DNA of 40,191 nucleotides from RBG-16-66-20 sp035499575 (lineage in GTDB: Bacteria; Pseudomonadota; Gammaproteobacteria; Burkholderiales; SG8-39). Positions within the stretch are counted from its first letter, which is position 1; every line of letters begins with the position of its first letter. The position numbers and the translations under genes were made by a program. This document shows positions 17,911 through 26,800 of the stretch, piece after piece. The stretch covers positions 1 through 40,191 of the forward strand of contig DATJYN010000189.1 of NCBI GenBank assembly GCA_035499575.1. The letters run 5' to 3'. Under the pieces are notes generated by a model. It made no database searches. It was not told the origin of the DNA and worked only from the letters and a program-made list of their open reading frames with translations.

Positions 17911-17952
17911 GCGTAAGTGCTTAAAAGCGCGGCATTTTACATGATTCGAGGT

Positions 17953-17981
17953 TTGACCCTGCGGCCGCACTCGGCTATCGT
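17953..17981 (+). promoter_or_regulatory. Sigma70-like promoter for xseB-ispA-dxs
   Basis: TTGACC (17953-17958), a 17-base spacer and TATCGT (17976-17981) make the best two-part promoter in the window. The predicted start near 17988 leaves a leader of only about eight bases before the xseB ATG. Confidence 0.5.
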
Positions 17982-17995
17982 GGCAACTCCCCCGA

Positions 17996-18280
17996 ATGAA
18001 TAAACCGATCAAGCCAGCCAAGCCCGGCGCGGAGCTGCCTTTCGAGAAAGCGCTTGAGGAGCTCGAGAACCTCGTCGCCAGGATGGAGGACGGCCGCCTG
18101 TCGCTCGAGCAATCGCTCGCCGCGCACAAGCGCGGCCTGGAACTGGCGAAGCAGTGCCGCGAGCGCCTGGAGGCGGCGCAGCAGCAGGTGCGTGTGCTCG
18201 AAGGCGATGTGCTCAAGCCCTTCGGGGGCCTGTCCCCCAATTCGGCGACGGCGGCGGCCGATGGCGGCGATCGAGACTGA
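17996..18280 (+). CDS. xseB: Exodeoxyribonuclease VII small subunit
   Basis: 94 residues. XseB binds the large subunit XseA to form exonuclease VII, which degrades single-stranded DNA. The conserved core is LPFEKALEELENLVARMEDG, LSLEQSLAAHKRGLELAKQCRERLEAAQQQV. A Pro/Gly/Ala-rich tail of about 20 residues follows the core. The ATG at 17996 lacks a clear ribosome site. The last 20 bases overlap the start of ispA, an arrangement common in proteobacteria (xseB-ispA-dxs). Confidence 0.94.
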   Translation: MNKPIKPAKPGAELPFEKALEELENLVARMEDGRLSLEQSLAAHKRGLELAKQCRERLEAAQQQVRVLEGDVLKPFGGLSPNSATAAADGGDRD

Positions 18281-19157
18281 GGCCGACTTCGCCGCCTGGA
18301 TGGGATCGATCCAGGCGCGCGTCGAAGCCGTGCTGAAGCACAGCCTGCCGGGCCCGCAGCATGCGCCGGCGCGCCTGCACGAGGCGATGCGCTACGCCAC
18401 GCTCGAAGGCGGCAAGCGCGTGCGCCCGCTGCTGGCGTTTGCCGCGGGCGAGCTCACCGGCGCCGACGCGGGCCGGCTGGAAATCATCGCCTCCGCAGTC
18501 GAGATGATCCATGCCTATTCGCTGGTGCACGACGACCTGCCCTGCATGGACAATGATGTCCTGCGCCGGGGCAAGCCGACCGTGCATGTCGAATACGACG
18601 AAGCGACCGCGCTGCTGGTCGGCGACGCGCTGCAGACGCTGGCGTTCCAGCTGATCGCCGAACACCGGCTCGCCGACGCTCCGGGCGTGCAAATGGAAAT
18701 GGTGCGCGTGCTGGCGATCGCCTGCGGCTCGCGCGGCATGGCCGGCGGCCAGGCGATCGACCTCGAATCGACGGGCAAGCAGCTGTCGCAGCCGGAGCTG
18801 GAATACATGCACGTGCGCAAGACCGGCGCGCTGATCAGCGCGGCGGTCAAGCTCGGCGCGCTGTGCGGCGGGCCCTGCGCGCCGGCGCTAGAGCAATACG
18901 CGCATCGAGTGGGTCTGGCATTCCAGGTGGTGGACGACGTGCTGGATGCCGAAGCGAGCACGGCGACGCTCGGCAAGACGGCAGGCAAGGATTCCAAGCA
19001 GGGCAAGCCGACCTACGTGTCGGCGATGGGCGCAGCGCGCGCCAAGGCTTTTGCCGAGGAATTGCGCGTCGGTGCGCATGCGGCGCTTGATTCGCTCGGC
19101 GGTCCCACGCAAAGGCTGCGGCAACTCGCCGATTTCATCGTTCTGAGAAAATTCTAG
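18261..19157 (+). CDS. ispA: Farnesyl diphosphate synthase (polyprenyl synthetase)
   Basis: 298 residues, matching IspA. The enzyme condenses dimethylallyl and isopentenyl diphosphates to geranyl and then farnesyl diphosphate. The first Asp-rich motif is DDLPCMDND, preceded by MIHAYSLVH; the second is DDVLD in FQVVDDVLDAEAS. GGKRVRP and GQAIDLES are also conserved. The residues five places before the first motif (Tyr-Ser) are compatible with a C15 product. The ATG at 18261 lies inside xseB (20-base overlap); the frame is open upstream but reads xseB in another frame. dxs follows after two bases, so precursor supply and elongation are encoded together. Confidence 0.95.
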   Translation: MAAIETEADFAAWMGSIQARVEAVLKHSLPGPQHAPARLHEAMRYATLEGGKRVRPLLAFAAGELTGADAGRLEIIASAVEMIHAYSLVHDDLPCMDNDVLRRGKPTVHVEYDEATALLVGDALQTLAFQLIAEHRLADAPGVQMEMVRVLAIACGSRGMAGGQAIDLESTGKQLSQPELEYMHVRKTGALISAAVKLGALCGGPCAPALEQYAHRVGLAFQVVDDVLDAEASTATLGKTAGKDSKQGKPTYVSAMGAARAKAFAEELRVGAHAALDSLGGPTQRLRQLADFIVLRKF

Positions 19158-19159
19158 GC

Positions 19160-21049
19160 ATGAGCACGATCACCGAGGAGCTTCCGGCGGGTGGCTACAA
19201 TCCGTCCATGTACGAGCTGCTGAAGACGGTCAACGATCCGGCCGAACTCAGGCAACTGGACAGGAAGCGACTGCCGCAGCTCGCCGACGAGCTGCGTGCC
19301 TACGTGCTCGACTCGGTGTCCAAGACCGGCGGCCACCTGTCGTCGAATCTCGGCACCGTCGAACTCACCATCGCGCTGCACTACGTGTTCGACACGCCCG
19401 AGGACCGCATCGTCTGGGACGTCGGCCACCAGACCTATGCGCACAAGATACTCACCGGCCGGCGCGAGCAGATGGCGCGGCTGCGCATGATGGACGGCAT
19501 CTCGGGATTCCCGCGGCGCAGCGAGTCGAAATACGACGCGTTCGGCACGGCGCATTCGTCGACGTCGATTTCGGCGGCGCTCGGCATGGCGGTGGCGGCG
19601 AAGAGGAAAGGCGAAAAACGCCGCGCCGTGGCGGTGATCGGCGACGGCGCAATGTCCGCAGGCATGGCTTTCGAGGCACTCAACAACGCCGGTGCGATGG
19701 ACGTCGACCTGCTTGTGATACTGAACGACAACGAGATGTCGATCTCGCCGCCGGTGGGTGCGCTCACCAATTACCTTGCGCGCCTGCTCTCGGGGCGAAT
19801 GTACGACACCGCCAAGCGGGCGAGCGAACATGTTCTGAAGCGCCTGCCGATCGCCTGGGAGCTGGCGAAGCGCGCCGAAGAGCACGTCAAGGGGATGGTG
19901 ACGCCCTCCACGCTGTTCGAGGAGTTCGGCTTCAACTACATCGGACCGATCGACGGCCATGACCTCGACGCCCTGATCCCGACGCTGACCAACATCAAGA
20001 AGCTGCGCGGCCCGCAGTTCCTGCACATCCTCACGCGCAAGGGCCAGGGCTACAAGCTCGCGGAGGAAGACCCGATCGCCTATCACGGCCCGGGCAAATT
20101 CAATCCGGCCGAGGGCATCAAGAAAGCGAGCGGCGCCGGCAAGCCGACCTACAGCCAGGTATTCGGCGACTGGCTGTGCGACATGGCGAAGCAGGACGAG
20201 CGCCTGGTCGCGATCACGCCGGCGATGCGCGAAGGTTCCGGCATGGTGCGCTTCTCGGAGGAATATCCGGACCGCTACTTCGATGCCGCGATCGCCGAGC
20301 AGCACGCCGTGACCTTTGCCGCCGGCATCGCCTGCGAGGGCCTGAAGCCCGTGGTGGCGATCTACTCCACCTTTCTGCAGCGCGGCTACGACCAGCTGAT
20401 CCACGACGTGGCGATCCAGAACCTGCCGGTGCTGTTTGCCCTCGACCGGGGCGGCGTGGTGGGCGGCGACGGCCAGACGCACAACGGCGCCTTCGACTAC
20501 GCCTATCTTCGGACGGTGCCGAACCTCGTGGTGATGGCGCCCGGCGACGAGAACGAATGCCGCCAGATGCTCTACACGGGCTACCAGTTGAACGGCCCCG
20601 CCGCCGTGAGATATCCGCGAGGGGTCGGCATTGGAAAGGAAATAGACAAGGAAATGCGCGCATTGCCGGTCGGCAAGGGCGAGATTCGGAGGCAGGGCAG
20701 GAAAATTGCCGTTCTCGCCTTCGGTTCCATGCTCAAGCCTGCGCTCGAGGCGGGCGAGAGGCTGGACGCGACCGTCGCCAACATGCGCTTCGTGAAGCCG
20801 ATCGATGCCGAACTGGTAGGTCGGCTCGCGGCGACGCATGACCTTATCGTCACCGTAGAAGAACACCAGATCATGGGCGGGGCGGGCAGCGCGGTGCTGG
20901 AAGTCCTTGCGAAATCAAACACCAAGGCGCTGCTGCTGGGCCTGCCGGACCGCTTCATCGACCACGGCGATTCGGCCAAACTCCTGTCCACAGTAGGGTT
21001 GGACGCCGAGGGGATCGAAAAATCCATCAGGGCTGCAATACCCGAGTAA
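19160..21049 (+). CDS. dxs: 1-deoxy-D-xylulose-5-phosphate synthase
   Basis: 629 residues, the normal length. Dxs condenses pyruvate and glyceraldehyde 3-phosphate, the first step of the MEP isoprenoid pathway, using thiamine diphosphate. Visible motifs are GGHLSSNLGTVELTIALHYVF, DVGHQTYAHKILTGRR, the ThDP-binding VIGDGAMSAGMAFEALNNAG, GPIDGHD, DAAIAEQHAVTFAAG, DRGGVVGGDGQTHNGAFD and RYPRG. It is the third gene of xseB-ispA-dxs, two bases after ispA, so the first and a later step of isoprenoid synthesis share a transcript. folE2 follows 24 bases later with its own -10-like TATAAT. Confidence 0.97.
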   Translation: MSTITEELPAGGYNPSMYELLKTVNDPAELRQLDRKRLPQLADELRAYVLDSVSKTGGHLSSNLGTVELTIALHYVFDTPEDRIVWDVGHQTYAHKILTGRREQMARLRMMDGISGFPRRSESKYDAFGTAHSSTSISAALGMAVAAKRKGEKRRAVAVIGDGAMSAGMAFEALNNAGAMDVDLLVILNDNEMSISPPVGALTNYLARLLSGRMYDTAKRASEHVLKRLPIAWELAKRAEEHVKGMVTPSTLFEEFGFNYIGPIDGHDLDALIPTLTNIKKLRGPQFLHILTRKGQGYKLAEEDPIAYHGPGKFNPAEGIKKASGAGKPTYSQVFGDWLCDMAKQDERLVAITPAMREGSGMVRFSEEYPDRYFDAAIAEQHAVTFAAGIACEGLKPVVAIYSTFLQRGYDQLIHDVAIQNLPVLFALDRGGVVGGDGQTHNGAFDYAYLRTVPNLVVMAPGDENECRQMLYTGYQLNGPAAVRYPRGVGIGKEIDKEMRALPVGKGEIRRQGRKIAVLAFGSMLKPALEAGERLDATVANMRFVKPIDAELVGRLAATHDLIVTVEEHQIMGGAGSAVLEVLAKSNTKALLLGLPDRFIDHGDSAKLLSTVGLDAEGIEKSIRAAIPE

Positions 21050-21061
21050 TTCAGTGGGAGA

Positions 21062-21067
21062 TATAAT
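21062..21067 (+). promoter_or_regulatory. Putative -10 for folE2
   Basis: A perfect TATAAT in the 24-bp gap after dxs ends six bases before the ATG. The predicted start falls on or next to the ATG, implying a leaderless or nearly leaderless mRNA. No -35 is obvious. Confidence 0.45.
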
Positions 21068-21073
21068 CGGGGC

Positions 21074-21868
21074 ATGAAAGCCAAAGACCTGCACAACATC
21101 CCTGACGTCCAGGCCGCTCACGATTCGCGCAAGCTCGCGATCGACCAGGTCGGCGTCAAAGCCATCCGCCACCCGATCCGCATCATGGAGCGCGCCGGCG
21201 GCGTCCAGCACACCATCGCGACCTTCAACATGTACGTCGGCCTGCCGCACCAGTTCAAGGGCACGCACATGTCGCGCTTCGTCGAGATCCTGAGCGCCCA
21301 TGAGCGCGAGCTCACGGTCGACAGCTTCAAGGCCATGCTCAAGGAGATGGTCGAGCGCCTGGAAGCCGAGGAGGGCCGCATTGAGATGGTTTTCCCCTAC
21401 TTCATCGAGAAACAAGCGCCGGTTTCGGGCGTCAAGAGCCTGATGGACTACGAGGTCACCTTCATCGGCGAGATCAAGAAGGGCAAGGAATGCTTCGCGA
21501 TGAAGGTGCTGGTGCCGGTGACCAGCCTGTGCCCCTGCTCGAAGAAGATCTCCGACTACGGCGCGCACAACCAGCGCTCGCATGTCACGGTCACGGCAAA
21601 GACCAGCGACTTCGTCTGGATCGAGGAGATCGTCGACCTGATCGAGAAACAGGCCTCCAGCGAACTCTACGGCCTGCTGAAGCGCCCGGACGAGAAGTAC
21701 GTCACCGAGCGCGCCTACGACAACCCGAAATTCGTCGAGGACATGGTGCGCGACGTCGCCGCGATCCTGAACCTGGACGAGCGCATCACTTCCTATGTGG
21801 TTGAATCAGAAAACTTCGAGTCGATCCACAACCACTCGGCCTATGCGCTGATCGAGAAAGACAAGTAG
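21074..21868 (+). CDS. folE2: GTP cyclohydrolase FolE2 (type IB)
   Basis: 264 residues, the tunnelling-fold type IB enzyme unrelated in sequence to FolE. It converts GTP to 7,8-dihydroneopterin triphosphate, for folate and for queuosine precursors. Landmarks are the start MKAKDLHNIPDVQAAHD, RHPIRI, GTHMSRFVE, the metal-site segment VTSLCPCSK with Cys153 and Cys155, GAHNQRSH with His165, and ENFESIHNHSAYA near the end. FolE2 in the family can use metals other than zinc and is often favoured under zinc limitation; nothing here shows Zur control. queG, a queuosine gene, lies 6 kb away. The gene converges on a protease gene after 10 bases. Confidence 0.95.
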   Translation: MKAKDLHNIPDVQAAHDSRKLAIDQVGVKAIRHPIRIMERAGGVQHTIATFNMYVGLPHQFKGTHMSRFVEILSAHERELTVDSFKAMLKEMVERLEAEEGRIEMVFPYFIEKQAPVSGVKSLMDYEVTFIGEIKKGKECFAMKVLVPVTSLCPCSKKISDYGAHNQRSHVTVTAKTSDFVWIEEIVDLIEKQASSELYGLLKRPDEKYVTERAYDNPKFVEDMVRDVAAILNLDERITSYVVESENFESIHNHSAYALIEKDK

Positions 21869-21878
21869 GCGAGCTAGG

Positions 21879-22523
21879 TCAGTATCGGCGGGTCAGCGTC
21901 ATCGTCTGGCCCTCTTGCTTCATGTCCATCCGGCTGAGGAAGGTGTTGCCGAGCAGTGCCAACGGCAGTCCCTGCTCGATCACGACCGCGTCGACATTCA
22001 GCAATTCGATGGCGCCGAGGCGCACCCTGTCGAGCTTCACCGCATAGGCCGTGGTCGGTCCGCCCGCAGTCTGCATGGCGACCCGGCGCCCGTTGCGGTA
22101 ATCGAGGCGCAGCCGGTCTGCGTCGCTGGCCGGGATCGCGATCGCGGTAGCCCCGGTGTCCACCACGAAGCGGATCGGTTCGCCGTTGATCGCACCTTCG
22201 GCGAAGAAGTGGCCGCCCGCGCCGATTCCGAGCGTGACGGATTGCGAGCCGGATGCTGCGGCGCTACTGTAGGTCTGGCCGCGCTGCAGCAGCCGGCGCT
22301 TGCCGTCCACTTCCACCGTGGCGCGATCCTGTTCGACGGAAATCAGCGTGACGCCGCCGTAGCTTTGCCCGACCTTGACGGTATGCGGCGCGCCCCCGTC
22401 GATCGAGAGGATCGCGGCCTTGGTTTCGAAGGTGCCGATGAGGGCGACCCCCCCTGCCGCCGCAGCCGGCCGGATTGCCGACAGCAGGGCGAGGCAGAGA
22501 AGCGCAATAGAATGTCGCGTCAT
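21879..22523 (-). CDS. Exported retropepsin-like aspartic protease with GspC-like N-terminal domain
   Basis: 214 residues from ATG 22523. A signal peptide (RHSIALLCLALLSAIRPAAAA) is followed by ALIGTFETKAAILSIDGG with VKVGQSYGGVTLISVEQD and VDGKRRLLQRGQ, which resembles the periplasmic homology region of type II secretion protein GspC. The C-terminal half is a single-copy retroviral-type aspartic protease: FVVDTGATAIAI with Asp122, and PLALLGNTFLSRMDM near the end. One copy of DTG implies a homodimer, as in the clan AA family. The partner and substrate are unknown. An alternative ATG at 22538 would add five residues. ATG 22523 overlaps the divergent amidotransferase-like ATG in TCATGA. Confidence 0.85.
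   Translation of the reverse strand: MTRHSIALLCLALLSAIRPAAAAGGVALIGTFETKAAILSIDGGAPHTVKVGQSYGGVTLISVEQDRATVEVDGKRRLLQRGQTYSSAAASGSQSVTLGIGAGGHFFAEGAINGEPIRFVVDTGATAIAIPASDADRLRLDYRNGRRVAMQTAGGPTTAYAVKLDRVRLGAIELLNVDAVVIEQGLPLALLGNTFLSRMDMKQEGQTMTLTRRY
22508..22513 (+). promoter_or_regulatory. Putative -10 for the amidotransferase-like gene
   Basis: TAGAAT ends eight bases before ATG 22522 and lies inside the divergent protease gene. No Shine-Dalgarno sequence is seen, so the mRNA may be leaderless. Confidence 0.35.
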
Positions 22524-23232
22524 GAAGCCCGTTGCCATATTCAGGCACGCCCGCAGCGAAGGTCCGGCCTATTTTGCCACTTACCTCGAGCAGCGGGCGA
22601 TTCCCTCGCAACTGTTCCGGCTGGACGAAGGGCGCGCAGTGCCGAAAGACGTACGCAAGTTCTCCGGCCTCGTCTTCATGGGCGGGCCGATGAGCGTCAA
22701 CGACGAGCTGCCCTGGATCAAGCCGCTGCTCGAACTCGTGCGCGAAGCGGTCCGCAAGGACGTGCCGACGCTGGGCCATTGCCTGGGCGGGCAGCTGATG
22801 TCGAAGGCGTTCGGCGGCGAGGTGACGCGCGCCCGCGTCAAGGAGATCGGCTGGGGAGAGGTGGAGGTCGCCGACAACGGCATCGCGCGCGATTGGTTCG
22901 GCACGCTGGGAGCGTTCGAATCCTTCCACTGGCATGGCGAGGCCTTCAGCATCCCGCCCGGCGGCACGCGGGTGCTCGGCAACGCGCACTGCGCCAACCA
23001 GGCCTTCGCCCTCGGCAAGCACCTGGGCATGCAGTGCCACGTCGAAATGACCGAGGAGATGGTGCGCAGCTGGTGCGTCGGCGGCGCCGACGAAATCCGC
23101 GACAGCGCGGCCAGTCCCGGCGTGCAGACGCCGGCGAAGATCGAGCGCAATCTCGCCGAGCGCGTGGCGGCGCTGCACAAGGTCGCCGACCGGATCTACG
23201 ACCGCTGGCTGCAAGGGCTGGCGAAGGGCTAG
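22522..23232 (+). CDS. Class I glutamine amidotransferase-like protein
   Basis: 236 residues, a stand-alone class I amidotransferase fold. The nucleophile elbow is GHCLGGQ with Cys87, and the His-Glu pair appears as CHVEMTEEM with His173 and Glu175, so the triad is complete. LVFMGGPMSVND is the oxyanion region. Proteins of this kind are GMP-synthase-glutaminase-like or gamma-glutamyl hydrolases for small peptides; the substrate cannot be read. No synthetase partner lies next to it. The open frame extends upstream, but I start at ATG 22522 because MKPVAIFRHARSEGPAYF is the family N-terminus. The stop TAG sits in CTAG shared with the convergent response regulator. Confidence 0.87.
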   Translation: MKPVAIFRHARSEGPAYFATYLEQRAIPSQLFRLDEGRAVPKDVRKFSGLVFMGGPMSVNDELPWIKPLLELVREAVRKDVPTLGHCLGGQLMSKAFGGEVTRARVKEIGWGEVEVADNGIARDWFGTLGAFESFHWHGEAFSIPPGGTRVLGNAHCANQAFALGKHLGMQCHVEMTEEMVRSWCVGGADEIRDSAASPGVQTPAKIERNLAERVAALHKVADRIYDRWLQGLAKG

Positions 23233-23792
23233 CTGCCGACGACGGCTTCGATGGCTTCCAGCAGAGTGCTCGGCAGGACCGGCTTGGTGATGTAGCCGTT
23301 GGCGCCGAACATCAGGCCACGCGTGACATCCTTGCGCTCGCCCAGCGAGGTCAGCATCATCACCGGCAGGTGTTCCAGCGCCTGGTGCTGGCGAATACGG
23401 TTCAGCACGTCGAAGCCGTTGGCGTCGGGCAGCAAGACGTCCAGCAGCACCAGGTGCGGGTAGGGTTTGGCGCCGATCGCCTCGGCGATCTCCAGCCGGT
23501 TGCGCGCGCGGCGGGTCTGGCAGCCGAAACTGTGCAGCGCCTTCTCGATCACCAGCGCGGTGCCGTCGTCGTCCTCCACGATCAGCACGCGTATCTTGGT
23601 CGGGTCGAGCAGCTTGCGCTTGGGCCCGCCGCCCTCGACCACGATGCGGGTGAAGTAGCCCTTGTCCTTGAGCGCCGAAACGCCGATCAGGCCCAGCTTG
23701 TCGATATCGAGCGCGGCTTGCGCTGAGGTCTGGGGCTCCGGCACCTTATAGGCGGCGCTGAAATGTCGGGTGAAATCGAGTTCATCGGACAT
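23229..23792 (-). CDS. Receiver-domain response regulator with an N-terminal extension
   Basis: 187 residues. Residues 67-187 form a complete receiver: acidic pocket EDDD (73-76), phosphoacceptor Asp118 in LVLLDVLLPDANGFDVL, Thr148 in MMLTSLG, and Lys170 in GYITKP. No DNA-binding or enzymatic output domain follows. The first 65 residues (DKLGLIGVSALKDKGYFTRIV) are not a domain I recognise; they are fairly hydrophilic. The gene is divergent from the hybrid kinase across 47 bases, so it is probably a partner in its phosphorelay (inference). The start is ATG 23792. A -10-like TAAAAT lies on its strand at 23803-23808. The stop is shared in CTAG with the convergent gene. Confidence 0.88.
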   Translation of the reverse strand: MSDELDFTRHFSAAYKVPEPQTSAQAALDIDKLGLIGVSALKDKGYFTRIVVEGGGPKRKLLDPTKIRVLIVEDDDGTALVIEKALHSFGCQTRRARNRLEIAEAIGAKPYPHLVLLDVLLPDANGFDVLNRIRQHQALEHLPVMMLTSLGERKDVTRGLMFGANGYITKPVLPSTLLEAIEAVVGS

Positions 23793-23798
23793 GGCGCT

Positions 23799-23808
23799 AT
23801 TATTTTAG
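23799..23808. promoter_or_regulatory. Overlapping divergent -10 elements between regulator and kinase
   Basis: TATTATTTTA carries TATTAT (23799-23804) for the kinase and, on the minus strand, TAAAAT (23803-23808) for the regulator. The AT-rich decamer stands out in a GC-rich gap and suggests joint control of both genes. Confidence 0.4.
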
Positions 23809-23839
23809 CTTCAGATCGCAACGCGCAAGGAACGCCGCC

Positions 23840-26800
23840 ATGCCTGCCAGTCCATCGGGTTCCCTTCTGCCCGCGATCCTCGCGCTGGCGGCGGCGGGGG
23901 CGGTCGCAGTGGCTGCTGGCTGCTTTTGGGCGTTGCGCCGCTGCCGGACCCTGCTTGCTGCCGAAAGACAACGCACGGCGATGGTGATCCGGGCTACGCA
24001 ATCCGGAATCTTCGACTGGGATGTGGCGACAAACCGCATCGAGTACTCCGAGCGTTTTAGGGAAATCCTCGGTTTCCCGCTGCATGCGGACCTTTCGGAC
24101 CGCGCCCGGCACTTCGACAGTGTGCATCCAGAGGACCGCGAGCGTGCGCGCGCCGCTTTTGTGGCCCATCTGCGCGAAGGGCGCGGCGGCGGGAAGGAGA
24201 GCATGCATCCGCCGATCGAATACCGGATGCGGCGCGCCGACGGCAGCTACACCTGGGTAAGGGGCACTGGTCTGTCGGTGCGCGATGGCGAAGGGCGTAC
24301 CGTGCGCTACATCGCTTCGATCATCGACATCTCCGAGCGCAAGCGCCAGGAACTCGAGTTCGCCACGCAGCGGCAGCGACTCGAACTCGTGGTTCGCGCG
24401 GCTCAGGTCGGCATCATCGACTGGGACGGCGCGACCAGGAAAGGCTGGTATTCCGAACGCTTCAAGGAAATGCTGGGTTACGCGACGGACGCCGACCTGT
24501 CGGACTGGGTTTTCTTCGATGCGGTGCACCCGGAAGACCGCGATGCGTTGCGCGCTGACCTGGTTTCAACGCTGAAGGGCGCAACCGGAACGGATGCGCG
24601 CGAGAGTGAATACCGGTTGCAACGGACGGATGGCAGCTACATCTGGGTCCATGCAACGGGGCTTGCGTTGCGCGGCCCCGATGGGCGCGCGTCGCGATTT
24701 CTCGCTTCGCTCAGCGACGTCAGCGAGCAGCGTATCCAGCAGGAAGCGCTGCGCAACCAGATCAAGCTGACCCGGGACCTGATCGACGCCAATCCGAATC
24801 CGGTATACCTGAAGGACGAGTTCTGCCGGTTCCTCGAAGTCAATACCGCCTACACGAACCTCACGCGCGTGGACGCGGAGAAGGCGAAGGGTCGCACCGT
24901 GTTCGACCTATACCAGACAGAAAGCGCTGCGGTGTTCGACCAGCAGGACCGCGAGCTGCTCGCGCGTGGCGAGGGTACGAGTGCAATCGAAGTGGACTAC
25001 CCGTTCCCCGAGAAGCGCCGGCACTTCCTCATGAGCAAGACCATCCTGAAGCGAGCGGATGGCGTGGTACGCGGCCTGGTCGGCACGCTGACCGAGATCA
25101 CCCACATCAAGGAAATTGAGGCGCAGCTGCGCGAGAGCGAGGAACGCCTGCGCTTCTGGCTGGAGAACATTCCCATCTCGATCGCAATCTACGATCCGGA
25201 GGGCGGCGTGATCTACCTGAACCCGGCGTTCGTCACGACCTTCGGCTGGTCGCTGGAGGAAATGCGCGGGCAGCGCATGCCGTTCGTGCCCGAGAACCGC
25301 AGGGAGCAACTGGCGGGGGTACTGCACAACCTGCGCACCGTGGGCAGGGATGCATTCGAGACTGAGCGGCTGACCAAGGACGGTCGCATCCTCGACGTCT
25401 ACATCTCGACCGGCATGGCGCGCGCATCCGACGGCACGCCGCGCGCAACCATGGTCAGCCTGACCGACGTTACCGACCGCAAGCGCATGGAGGGCGAGTT
25501 GCGCGCCTCGCGCGAGGAGGCGATGCAGGCGGCGCAGGCGAAGGCCGCCTTCCTCGCCGCGATGAGCCACGAGATCCGCACGCCGCTGAACGGCGTGCTC
25601 GGCATGGCAGGCCTGCTGGAGGGCACCAAGCTGACGCCGGAGCAGCGCGAATATGTCGAGACGATCCAGGTCTCCGGCGATGCGCTGCTCGACGTGATCA
25701 ACGACGTGCTCGACTACTCGAAAATCGAATCCGGCCGCATGGACCTGGAGCAGGAGCCGCTCGAGCCCGTGCGCGCGATCGAGGAGAGCCTGGAAATCCT
25801 CGGCGCGCGCGCGCGCGCCAAGGGCCTGGAGCTGATTGCCGAGGCAGCCGACGGCGTGCCGCCCTGGGTGCTGGGCGATTTTTCGCGCCTGCGCCAGGTG
25901 CTGGTGAACCTGGTGAGCAATGCGGTCAAGTTCACCGAGGCCGGCGAAGTCGTGGTCGAGGCTCGGCCGGCGGCGCCCGGCATGATCGAATTCAGCGTCC
26001 GCGACACCGGCATCGGCATCCCGTCTGGGCGCATTGCGTCGCTATTCGAAGCCTTCACGCAGGTGGATGCTTCCACCACGCGCAAGTACGGCGGCACCGG
26101 TCTCGGCCTGGCGATCAGCCGCCGGCTGGTTGAATTCATGGGCGGGACGCTGCGCGTCGAGAGCACGCCGGGGCGCGGCTCGACGTTTTCCTTCACGGTG
26201 CGAGCCGAGCCCTGCGCGCCGCTGGCGGAAGCGCCGGCCACGGCGGCCGGCGCCGGAATCGCCGGCAAGCGCCTCCTGGTAGTGGACGACAACCTGACCA
26301 ACCTGCGCATCCTGTCGCGCCAGCTCGAGCGCTGGGGCGCGGCGCAGGTCGCCGCGCGATCGGCGGCGGATGCGCTGGATCGCCTTGCCTCCGACCGCGC
26401 GTTCGACGCCGCGCTGTTCGACTACCACATGCCAGGCATGGACGGCGTGATGCTTACGCGCGAACTGCGGCGGCGGGGCATCCGTTTCCCGGTCGTGCTG
26501 CTGTCCTCATCCATGTACCGGCGCGCAGAAGAGGCCGAGGCGGAACTGTTCGCCGCGCAGCTGCTTAAGCCGATCCGCCAGCACCAGCTGCAGGCGGCGA
26601 TCGCCGCGGCGATCACCGGGCGGCGCTTCGATCCGGGTTTGCGCCGCCAGGCGCCCGCCGAAAGCGGCAAGCTGGCCCAGCGCTTGCCACTGCGCATCCT
26701 AGTGGCCGACGACGTGGATGTGAACCGCAAGCTGACCGTCGCGCTGTTGCGCAACCTTGGCTACGCGGCGGACGCGGTCGATTCGGGGCGCGCGGCGGTG

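Noticed and set aside
19154..20866. 570-codon minus-strand open frame opposite dxs
   Set aside because: It is a shadow of the conserved dxs reading frame, with no coherent domain.
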